A DNA stretch of 64,000 nucleotides from Eucalyptus grandis (taxonomy: Eukaryota; Streptophyta; Magnoliopsida; Myrtales; Myrtaceae), in assembly GCF_016545825.1 (NCBI RefSeq), contig NC_052619.1, positions 67,032,115 through 67,096,114 of the forward strand, given 5' to 3'. This document shows positions 11,594 to 23,057 of the stretch, piece after piece. Within the stretch, counting starts at the first letter, position 1, and every line of letters starts with the position of its first letter. Below the pieces are notes generated by a model, which was given only the letters and a program-made list of their open reading frames with translations, did not search any database and was not told where the DNA came from. Both the position numbers and the translations under genes were made by a program.

Positions 11594-12648
11594 TATTCTG
11601 ATTGGTCTGCCTATTAAATACGCTATATCTATATTACAAGACCACAGCCCAAATTGAAATTATTACTGATGATGTACCAATAAAACCTCCCTATTTTCAC
11701 GCTCTCTGGTACACCAATCAACATCTCTTACCTCGTATTCCTTCTATCCTTCAAATTCTCTCACATACCAAACGAGTTAACACGTGCCCTCCGCGAAAAG
11801 TCGCTCCTTTACAACAAATCTCAAACATCAAAGCAACAAGTTCTCCTTCATTCTTCAGATAGATCCCAGGACTACCCCAAACAGTAAGACAAAGAAGATC
11901 AGAGCCCAGAAATCCTCTCCATTTCCACTACCCACTAGAACGACCAAAACAGAGGCAGCCGGAAAAATCGCTCCTTTACAACATATCTCAAACTTCAAAA
12001 CAACAAGCTCTCCTTCATCCGACAGATAGATCCAGGAATACCCCTATACAGCAAAACAAAAGAAGAGCAGAGCCCAGAAATCCTCTCCATTTCCACTACC
12101 CGCTAGACCGACCAAAACAGAGGCGGCCGGGAAAAGCCCCACGAATCAAATCGACACGAGAGGGACCAACTCACCAGTTCCGACCAAGGACCTCGTCGGC
12201 CCTGTACGAAGTGAAGCGGGGATTGTCGTCGCAGATCTAGGGCTTCTCGGGAGAGACGGCTTTGACCATAGCGGAGAGAGCGCGGCCCTCGTCGGAGAAA
12301 GCCCAGCGTCAGGAGAGAGCGCGATTCGGGAACAAAGAGGTCGGGAGGAAGAGGCCGGCGAGTAGAGAGACAGGCCGTCGTCGGCAGGGAGCGTCGCCGT
12401 CGTCGGAGAGCGAGCGCTATTTGGGAGAGAGTCGTCGGGTCAGGAAAGAGAGGATAGAGTGAGAAGGGAGAGGAGAGAGAGGAGAAGGAGCAAAGAGGAG
12501 AGAGAATGCCCGCGCGTTGGTTTGAATTAAAACGACGTGGGAGAGAAGAGGAGGAGAGACAGCAAGGGGCCCACACTTCCCCGTGGCGCCGCACGAGTGG
12601 TCCGGGACCACGCTGACGTGGAGGTCCCGGGCCACCCAATATTTTCTC
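11594..12648 (-). repeat. Right inverted arm (1055 bp)
   Basis: Reverse complement of the left arm, with about 15 extra bases near 12330-12350 and a few smaller differences. Its outer end is CAATATTTTCTC at 12648, only 75 bases from the stop codon of the neighbouring methyltransferase gene. Confidence 0.9.
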
Positions 12649-12722
12649 ACGCTTTGTAGGCGCCTCTTTTTGAAGCCTTCTTTGCATAGTGCTGGTCCAG
12701 TCCGGTCCCTGTGGGAAACGGT

Positions 12723-14834
<2,112 letters not shown>

Positions 14835-16800
14835 GTCTGAGTACGTTCGAAGAGACTCCACCCCAAGGCCGGAGCGGCAGAGACTTTCTGAACTTCTATA
14901 TAGGAACCATTAGACGCTCGCCACCTACCCGTCAAAGCCTCGCGATTAGCTCGTTCTCCCGGGCATCAACGTGCCAAAGCTGGCGTGATTACGCAGCAAT
15001 GATGGAATCTCCGAAGGGCGGGCGGGCCTAAAGCTCCCAAAATAGGAATCACTGGACGCTCGCATCCGAGCGATCGTGGCTCCTGTCCAATGACACTTCT
15101 GCTTTTAACACGTTACGAGGCTAAATCAATTGCACATAAAAGAAAAAAAAAATTAGGGCCAAACCACCGTTGATCGAGGAAGTTCGTGAAAAGGAAATTG
15201 TGCGTGCAATTTTGTTTATGGTTGTCATTGAAATGTAATACCACGTCTTTTTTTTTTCTCGTGCCATTATTGGAATGTAATATTAAAGTCATCACTCAAA
15301 AAAAAAAAAAAAAAAACTGATAGAGATAATGTGTAATAATTGTGTTGCAAGTTTTAAAATTTGTTACAAAATTGCAATAAAGTTCTAAAACTTTCAAAAA
15401 GTGCAACTAAATCCTAAAATTTGTCAAATTTCACTTTTTTGAAAGTTTTATGACTCAACCACTTTTGTGATAAGTTTCAAAACTCAATTATACTTTCATG
15501 ATGACTTTTAGTGTCGACAATTTGGCCATATCATAGAGGATGAGGCGACGTTCATATCAACAATTTCCAGCTAAAATTGACTAAATTGATTCAATTGGCA
15601 AAACGTAAAAATATTTAATCAATTGGTACAATTGAAAAGTTTAAAACTAAATAGGCACAAATAAAATATTTTTAGGACTCTTTTAATAATTTTCCTTCAG
15701 TTTTTGTCCTTTGATCGTTAATGGGGAAAAGTGTAATATTTGATCGTTAATGGGGAAAGGTGTAATATACAGGAGCCACGTTAGATGGATTGTAATTTCG
15801 GCCACACATCTATGGAGATTCTATCATTGCTCATTGCTGCTTCCATAATTACTTGTCGCTCATTGGTGCATTTATGCATCGATCGACCTCAAAACTCCAC
15901 GTTTCATTTTGATTAGGAAATGGGTAGGAAAGGCAATCGGTGTCCGTGACTCCTGGTGATATCGTAGGAATTTCACACCCGTAATCGAATTTTTTATTTG
16001 AGCTAAAATTACTATCCATTTGGATAAGCCCATCATTGCTACTCGCACCATGGTGCTAATAAAATTGAAGGCAAAGTTATCTTATGCTATGACATAGCCA
16101 TACCCGTCTCGTGGATAGACCAAAACTTCTCTGGGCTTTCACTTGAATAATTAATCGAAGTTTGGAATGTAGAGCTAAACTCATTTAGAGAGTTCGTCAT
16201 TTTAGATCCATCCGAGTTATTAGATAAGTTATACACGGTTAATGGACAACATAGATCAAACCCATTTCAACCGTTGACCAGGGACTTGGCTAGTTGGTTT
16301 ACATGAACTGCAGAATATATTTTGGAGCAATCATCTCTACAGTAGGTGAAATTGGGTCATTTCGGATGAAGGAATGGATGCAATGGAACGGGATATGTCT
16401 ATTGTCTCTAGGGTCCATTTGAACGACGGATGCGGCATTTGAACGATGGATCCGGGAGTCGACAGTTCAATATCTCAAGGGGGACAATAACAAATCTCGC
16501 GAGGAAAGAATGTCGTTTTATAAAAGTCCCGTTTCATAACAAATGAAAAAAAAATACATCGTGGAAGGAAAGAGAGAATAAAGAATGGTTAATGCGTGAT
16601 CAACCACGTTAAGCAAAATATTTTATACGTTAATGTAACCATTGCAGATCTGATCCCCTCACGCAATCATTACAGACAAAGTGTTTGGTTATAGATTGTG
16701 TCTACGTGTTTGTTTACACTTTCTTAAGCAATATTTTTAAATTTTTTAATCAAAATTTATAATATAATTCAAAATATAAAAGAAGCCAACAAGCGAGTTT
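14835..16800. other. Intergenic DNA with dispersed-repeat character
   Basis: No gene recognised. The stretch 15340-15690 has the recurring style of 'AAATTG...CAATTG' AT-rich plant repeats; similar sequence lies at 28120-28240 and 54000-54200. A 29-bp unit (TTTGATCGTTAATGGGGAAA plus GTGTAATAT) is tandemly doubled at about 15709-15766. Confidence 0.5.
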
Positions 16801-18600
16801 GCCTCTTCATTTGACCTCTCTTCCTCGCTTGACAATGAGACTCGATTATGGATTTAAGAGCGCATTTGATAACGATTACATTCCCAAGAGTAAATTACGA
16901 TCGAAATTATTATTTTTAATTACATTTCGAGACTCGATTCTAAGCATTTTAAACCGTTTAGGGCGCGTTTTAACGATTCATTCCCCCGATAACCGATTCC
17001 CGAAATAAATTATTTTTTTATTATTTAGGCCCTGAATTCGAATAAAAAATGCGTTTGGTAACGAATAAAATTTCGATTCGGAATAGAAAAAAAGAACGAA
17101 ACGCGTTTGAAGTAACTATATAAAATTTCTATTCCAATTCTTTTTTAATTACCTTTTTAGATTAATATAAATTTGATATTGAATTTTCATAAACCATTCA
17201 CGATTAATTGTATTTTTATACTAAGTAATACAAATATTAACTAATCAATTTTTATTATATAGTAAATAATAAACCATAGTATAAACTATACTAATATCCC
17301 TAAAATATGTAATAAATATAAATACTAAATTATAATATAAAATTAAATGTGTATTCTATATACAACAAATATATATTTCATAATAGGAAGAAATAAAAAT
17401 AAAATATAGAAATAAAAAATAGATAAAATAAAACAAAAATTGTTGTTATTTTAAATTTGGTTTTCTTATTAGAATTTCAATATTATTTATATTTAAATAA
17501 GAGTTTCTTTTATCGGGGTGATTTCTCATTTTCAATTAATATTTACTTTTATATGATTAAATATTTAATCCATTTTGAATTTAATATGAATGAATGTTAA
17601 TTTTAATTTAGCCAAGATACTTCTCACTCTCTCTCTATATATATTCCCTTCCCCAAAACCGAACATCCAACGTTTAAGAAGATAAAAGTCTTCAAACCAA
17701 CATGACTCTTTGAAACAAAGAAAAGGCTTTAATAAGAAACTCATCACTACAACTTATCCATAAATGAATAATGAAGTAACATAGTCATTGTTCAACTTTG
17801 AATATCAGCTTTGATAAGTCAATAATTAAAAACAATATTACAAAAGTCGTAAATATAAAGTTATTGAATCTCCAGCATATTGTAATCCTTGCCATTTGAT
17901 TTGCAATACTTCAATGAATATGAAGTTTGCCTTCGGATGGGTGCTCGAAACCGGAGTTCACAATAGCACGAAGCAACTCTGGCTAAAAGGAAGTCTCTGA
18001 AACCGGAGCTGTGAATCTCGACGTAACCCCGACGTAAACCCCGCACGACATCGAAACAAGAATAAGCTCTCCGCGCAAAGAATCGGCAATAGTGGTATGC
18101 AGGAACTCAAGATCAAAATGAATCCACGTGAAACAAGGAAACCATTCTATTTCACTCCAACTTCCATGCGTAAAAGACCATCAACCATTTTCGCGTTCAT
18201 TAACTTCTGTTTCATCATACTGCCTCACCTCTACAAAGCTAGAGCCCAAATTTGACTCTCCAACAAACACATAACCTCTATAAAACCAAATCTACTCTCG
18301 TCCTAATCAAATTGGGATCTGATCACCAAGAACAACCCTTTGTGAACCCGAGTCGCAATGCAATGCCCAGTTTTGTCCGGATCGAGGAGATAAACTTAGT
18401 CGGGGGCGTGAAAAATAATGAAGATAATAGACACGACTCCTACGCAACCTTAAAAAGACAAGGACTGCCCGACCTCCACTTCGCTTACATGATACATCCA
18501 TACACCTAAACGTTAGCATCATTCCGGATCTAAGATTTGCACTATAAGTCAAAGATCGGAATTTCTAGATTCGAATTCGACCAAGCACAGCACACAAAAT
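16801..18600. other. AT-rich intergenic DNA, possible MITE remnants
   Basis: The segment 16860-17110 contains repeated GCGTTTGGTAACG-type motifs and oppositely oriented variants, typical of small hAT-like elements, but no clean terminal repeats were defined. The sequence 17120-17620 is extremely AT-rich. No coding family is recognised in 17620-18600. Confidence 0.35.
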
Positions 18601-18619
18601 TACAAATCCAGACAATCTG

Positions 18620-18880
18620 AAAAGGCCGGCGACCCTCGGCCCGGCTCGCCGTCGCTCGCCCTTTGCCAACTCGACGAGGGCGAGCGAAGCCGAATCGGCC
18701 CCGGGGTCGGATGGCGAGCGACCCCTCGGCCAGCTCACCGTCGCTCGCCCTCGGCCAGCTCGGCGAGGGCGAGCGGCGAATCAGCCCCGGGGTCGGACGG
18801 TGAGCGACCCCTCGGCCGGATCGGTGCGGGCGCCCGCCGATTCGGGCTAGGGGTCGCTCGCTGAGCGAGCGCCACCCGTC
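18620..18880. repeat. GC-rich tandem repeat, about 86-bp period
   Basis: Blocks containing CCGGGGTCGG begin at 18701 and 18787. Each is followed by a GAGCGACCCCTCGGCC block and GCTCGCCCTCGGCC-type motifs. The copies are imperfect. Open frames across it are compositional. Confidence 0.75.
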
Positions 18881-19129
18881 GCAGACGCCAAACCAACCAT
18901 AGAAAGGAACTCACCTTGAACGACGCCCTTCAATGATGAAGAAGCAGCGATGTCGTCGTCGCCGTTCTTGCGGAGAGAGGAGCGGCCGTCGCCGTCGCCG
19001 TTCTTGAGGAGGGAGGAGCAGTAGTCGCCGTTCTTGAGGGAGAGAATGAGAATGATGAGCGAGTCGAGATGAAAGGACGAGAGAGAGTAGAGAGGAGATA
19101 AGGCTTTGGCAATTTTGATTCTCGGATGA

Positions 19130-19507
19130 AGAATCATAATTTTTGATTACGAATTCTTGTCCAAAGCGATTCTAGGAGTAAATTTGTTTCAGAATCGGTT
19201 TTGGACAAAAAAATTTATCAAACGCGATTATGTTCCCAAATTGATTCTAGGAACAAAAAATCAGAATCGAGCCTTTGTTTGGATGGTTGCCAAACGATTT
19301 CGATTCTGGAATAAAATTGTGTTTGGTACCGTGCTCATTGATTCGTTCCAAATTAATTTCTTTTTAATTTTTAAATAATTTTTATATTTTTTTTTTTTTT
19401 TTTTTTTTTCTCCTTTTCTTTTTTTCTTTTTTTTTTTTTTTCTCCTATTCTTCTTCTTCTTCTTCTCTGTTCCAAATTAATTTATTTTAATTTTTAAATA
19501 ATTTTTA

Positions 19508-19540
<33 letters not shown>

Positions 19541-20110
19541 CCTTTTCTTTTTTTTCTTTTTTCTCCTCTTCTTCTTCTTCTTTCGCCAATATTTGGGCAA
19601 GGCACACCCACCGCCGAACCTCGTCGGTGGCCGGGCCGGCCTTGCCAGGGGCCGGGCGAGGCCCGCCCGGCCACCGGTGGGGGGCCGGGCATCGGGAGGC
19701 TTGCCCGCGCCGCCCGGCCGACCCTCGCCGGTGGCCACACAAGCCTTGTTGGTGGCTGGGCTTGCCTCCAACGAGCTCGCTGGACCTTGCCCTAGTCTGG
19801 AGAGCCTCCAGCCAGCTCGCCGGACCGGTTGCCGATGGACCGGCGGACGGCGGTGGATGGTGGTGGATGGGGGCGGATGGTGTCGCGCGATTGAAGAAGA
19901 AGAAGAAAAGAGAAGAACAGTTAAGTTTAATTCTTTTTTCTAATTCTGGAACAAGAATCATATTTTTTTTTTTTTATTCTTGATTCTACTCCCAATTTGT
20001 TCGTGAACAAATTTGTTCCCGGGAACAAAAATTTTACCAAACGCAATCCAAACTGATTCCGAGAACAAAGAATCAAAATTTGGCCATGTTTAGATGGTTA
20101 CCATACAGGG
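19130..20110. mobile_element. Composite of MITE-like AT repeats around T-rich and GC-rich tandem blocks
   Basis: A segment near 19241-19292 (GAACAAAAAATCAGAATC then TTTGGATGGTTGCCAAACG) recurs in direct orientation at 20059-20108. Between them a 124-bp unit beginning TTCCAAATTAATTT is tandemly doubled (19346 and 19470), each copy with long T runs and CTT repeats. After that come 19600-19870 GC-rich GGCCGG-type repeats. No transposase is present. It is probably several nested non-autonomous elements rather than one. Confidence 0.45.
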
Positions 20111-20828
20111 CCATGGTTCGGGCAGGCCAGACTACTACTGCATCCCGGCCCCAAATTAGGCTCAATTCAAAATTTCGGGCTTGCCCGATTCATGACTGGC
20201 TAGACCTCGAAAATTACTTTTTAATTTTTATTTTTTTATATAACAAAGTATCTTGTTCACTTGTGATAGTTCTTCTTTTTTTGTTTTTTTCATGTAGGAT
20301 GAAAAAGTATGAAAATTAAGAATTTTAGGTCGGGCCACACCATTTCAGGCTTCATAACCCAAAAGCTTGACAAGGGCCACAATGTAAATAGATATTGCGT
20401 TTTCTCGAGTTGAGTTGAGTCAAGTCAAGCTGCTTGATGACTTTGAATGCCTATGTGCTGTTAACACCTACAGAATCCATGTTTTGGTAGCTAAATGAAT
20501 TTAACTTTGCCGCATGAACGCATCATTCTAATTAGTCATGTAATCGTGCAATGTGACTTTCATTCACACGAGAGAGTGCAAGGGTTGTGCAAAGAGCTCT
20601 TTCATTTTGCCTCGATAGGAGATGAGGTGTCTGTCGAGTCTCATTTAAGGATTTTCTAATTTAGCATCCAGTGATTGAACGAAGGTTGGCCACCGCTGAA
20701 AACCTTCTACGTTCTTGAGTTGAGTTAACACTTGCAGAATCCATGTTTTGGTAGCTTTGTTCTCGCGCAAGTTATGCCTTAGTGCTGCACTAGTATGGAA
20801 TAAAGTTCTGTAACTTTTTTAACTTTCA
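20111..20828. other. Intergenic DNA with a short direct repeat
   Basis: The motif CAGAATCCATGTTTTGGTAGCT with its flank occurs near 20470 and again near 20733, in the same orientation. No gene was recognised; the missing first exons of the L17 pseudogene are not here. Confidence 0.45.
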
Positions 20829-21512
20829 GAACACGACAGATGGCCTTTGTAATAAGAAAGCTGCCTTTGGCCACAGCAAAGAGGTACCTGAAGGCCGTTC
20901 CGATGATTTTGCGGTGGCGTTAAGAGGGAATGCTCAGGCAACAAACAGACACTTTAATGGACAAGGGCGGTAGCCAGGGAAATCGACTAGATTCATTCTT
21001 GATTTGTCGAAAAATGCCAAGAGTAATGCTGGAGTATGTTGTCACAAAATTTCGTCCTCATAAGTGGGGTTTCGTTTTGTTCTGCTAGACTAATAGAACC
21101 CGTCTAATTTTGTATCAGGCGACAGGTTGGACGTTGATGCACTCTATATATCTCACATCCAGGAGAACGAGGCTCAGAAGCAGAGGTGCCGCACCTACAC
21201 GCTCACGGAAGAATGAACCATATGTTATCAGACGTTGTGCCCTTGTCATCGTCGTCTTCATTCATACGATTGCTAATGTTATCTTGTTTAATTTTTTACG
21301 GCGTATGTGTCTGTCTCCTTATCACATCAAGCTGATTTTGTCATAAACTGATGAACCCGTGAGGAAAGAGGTAGCCTGTTGTTCCGTCTTTTACCACGTT
21401 AATGGCATAAGCTGCCTTGTCGAGCCGTTTTCTTAGGTGCAATGTTGGTCTTGCAGCTGCTGACTGCGTTGGCAACCAGCAAATCTGAGAAGTCGCAAGC
21501 TTGAGGCTCTTT
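20829..21512 (+). pseudogene. Ribosomal protein L17 (uL22) pseudogene, introns retained, 5' exons missing
   Basis: After an acceptor-like TTTCAG at 20828 the plus strand reads the L17 core in broken frames: IRKLPLATAKRYLKAV, then NAQATNRHFNGQGR, a stop, then FILDLSKNAKSNA. An intron-like gap (about 21030-21122) precedes LDVDALYISHIQENEAQKQR, and the conserved PYM/SPCHIEL region is present in decayed form near 21303-21370. A second intron-like gap precedes ATSKSEKSQA and a stop at 21512. The gene normally makes a 60S subunit protein at the exit tunnel. Damage includes a frameshift near 20835, an internal deletion after KRYL, an in-frame TAG and the lost N-terminal exons. Retained introns show that it is not a processed copy. 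Confidence 0.8.
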
Positions 21513-22317
21513 CGGGAGATCGCCCTCGTTTTTGCCTTTTTTTAACTCTTTGCCGTGGTAGTATTCAGGAGGTCTGTCATCACCCTTTGGTACGAGAGGA
21601 ACACTTCTTCACCATACGTAGGATGTTCTAGTCCTTGGGGCTTTGCTCAATTGAATTTTTTCTGGGTTCTTGGTTAGGACAGTCAAGCGAGCTCTCTATG
21701 TGTTCAGGGTCCTCCAAACTATATTATTCCCTCAATCAAAATCGTGATTGCAGTTTTCTTCGCTAATCATCAATGCACGGAATGTCCTTAATATCGACCC
21801 GATAACATTATGAGTTCTTATGTTGTATTCTGCTAGTCCAAGACAGTAGTTACGAAAACAGAAACATATGCGCCAGTACATTAATCCACTTTGACGGGAG
21901 TCCATCTGTTAATGTGCACTATGCACAATATGATTTGTCGTGTTTCTAACATCAAATTCTGGCAATATCCCAGTGCATTTCCGAGCATTCTTCATATGAG
22001 GCGGTATTATCGACGAGGGACAATAATGGTGATTCAAGTACCTCAAGAGACACGAGGTCTATCTACTTACAAGTTTTTCAAGTAGTAGACAAACTAGTTT
22101 GAAACTGCTTGCACTTGTGACATTTTCCCATATATAAATTAAAATTTCCTTAAATCTGTCTTAGTGGATGGATGTAAAGAAAATTACAAGGAGCTCAGCT
22201 TGTCACCCCCCCCGCGGTTTGGAAGTAAAAGAACTCAAAAAGTTAGACATCACAGTTATGCAAGGCCCAGACAGGCCAAATTGGGTCAGGGGCCAAGTGA
22301 ATATATATATACTCATA
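21513..22317. other. Intergenic, upstream of the U4 snRNA gene
   Basis: No coding gene recognised. A 13-base match to the conserved rRNA sarcin-ricin loop near 21591 is isolated and treated as chance. Confidence 0.5.
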
Positions 22318-22328
22318 GTCCCACATCG
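22318..22328 (+). promoter_or_regulatory. Plant snRNA upstream sequence element (USE)
   Basis: GTCCCACATCG is an exact match to the known plant consensus RTCCCACATCG. It lies 66-76 bases before the predicted U4 start, the usual distance. The expected TATA box near -30 is not clear; the closest candidate is TACAAAA around -23. Confidence 0.85.
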
Positions 22329-22393
22329 ACCAGGAGACACCATGAGAGAGAATGACTTGCTACAAAATGGCACGCGAGAGTACATCAATACTC

Positions 22394-22545
22394 ATCTTTG
22401 CGCTTGGGGCAATGACGCAGCTAGTGAGGTACTAACCGAGGCGCGTCTATTGCTGGTTGAAAACTATTTCCAAACCCCCTCTTTGGCCTGGGCTAGCCTC
22501 AGGCCATTGAGAATTTCTGGAAGGGCTCCCTTTATTGGGTAAAGT
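22394..22545 (+). ncRNA. U4 spliceosomal small nuclear RNA gene
   Basis: The sequence starts ATCTTTGCGCTTGGGGCAAT and matches plant U4 snRNA along its length, about 150 bases. Visible parts: the 5' stem-loop, with GACGC pairing with GCGTC and a kink-turn of GTGAGG facing CCGAGG; the GCTGGTTGAAAACTATTTCC segment; the 3' stem around TTTGGCCTGGGC and GCCTCAGGCC; and an Sm site AATTTCTGG near 22511-22519. U4 pairs with U6 in the U4/U6.U5 tri-snRNP and is unwound during spliceosome activation. A proper USE lies upstream and a 3' box downstream, so it looks like a real transcription unit. Reservations: the TATA box is weak, and the 3' end reads CCCTTTATTGGG rather than the CCCTTCGGGG form I recall. 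It could be a minor or decaying family member. Confidence 0.85.
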
Positions 22546-22548
22546 CCT

Positions 22549-22569
22549 ACAATACCTAGTCTAAAACCA
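22549..22569 (+). terminator. Plant snRNA 3' box
   Basis: CAATACCTAGTCTAAAACC fits the plant 3'-end formation signal CA-(N)3-10-AGTNNAANNN, placed a few bases after the mature U4 end. Confidence 0.7.
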
Positions 22570-22570
22570 T

Positions 22571-23057
22571 ATTTCGCCTAGTCTACAAACTTATTTCGTC
22601 TGGTGAGGTTGAGGAGTTGAACGACTCTACGGCCTTGACAAGCAGAGAAGTACATTAGCATGAGAAGTACATCTTTTCCCTCTATTATCAATTGAATCAC
22701 TCCCGAGGGTAAAAATAAGCGTACTGGGTCTATTCGACTAAAGTAAGATCTTTCAGACTGTCAAAGGTCAAAGGTTCGGGGAGCTCACGATCGAATTACA
22801 ACTCTAAACGCTTGCAGCTACAAAATCATGTTGTCCTGTACATGCATCTCTCTCGATCTGGTGACACTTTTACATCTCCAGAGACTTGATATGATAATCG
22901 AACTGAGATGCATCGACCACGCTTTCATATACTCGTCTAGGCCCTAAATTGAGTCTTCTTGACATCTATTTTCATAGCAGAAAGGTCAAGCTAAGAACAA
23001 CTTGGTTAAAGCCAAAACAGAAAGTTAATATCTACAGTTCTATAAACCCGCATCAAC
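22571..23057. other. Short intergenic segment and 3' flank of the RsgA gene
   Basis: No feature recognised beyond the likely 3' UTR of the minus-strand gene next to it. Confidence 0.5.

Larger units (their letters stand above)
6549..12648. mobile_element. Pack-MULE-like element: long inverted terminal arms around captured host gene fragments
   Basis: Arms at 6549-7589 and 11594-12648 are inverted copies and both outer ends read GAGAAAATATTGGGTGG inward. The 4.0-kb core holds intron-containing fragments of an ARIADNE-type ubiquitin ligase (minus strand) and a probable ALF4 gene (plus strand); no transposase was found. Long terminal repeats, host gene pieces with introns and lack of transposase are the known hallmarks of Pack-MULEs. 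No 8-11 bp target-site duplication is visible: the flanks AGCCTTCC (left) and ACGCTTTG (right) differ. An alternative is two inverted copies of one shorter transposon bracketing the fragments. Non-autonomous in either case. Confidence 0.65.

Noticed and set aside
21585..21605. Match to the conserved rRNA sarcin-ricin loop (GTACGAGAGGAAC)
   Set aside because: Only about 13 bases match and the flanks do not resemble large-subunit rRNA.
22164..22542. Two plus-strand open frames over the U4 locus
   Set aside because: One of them runs across the U4 promoter and RNA sequence, and the other covers the promoter; neither has a family match.
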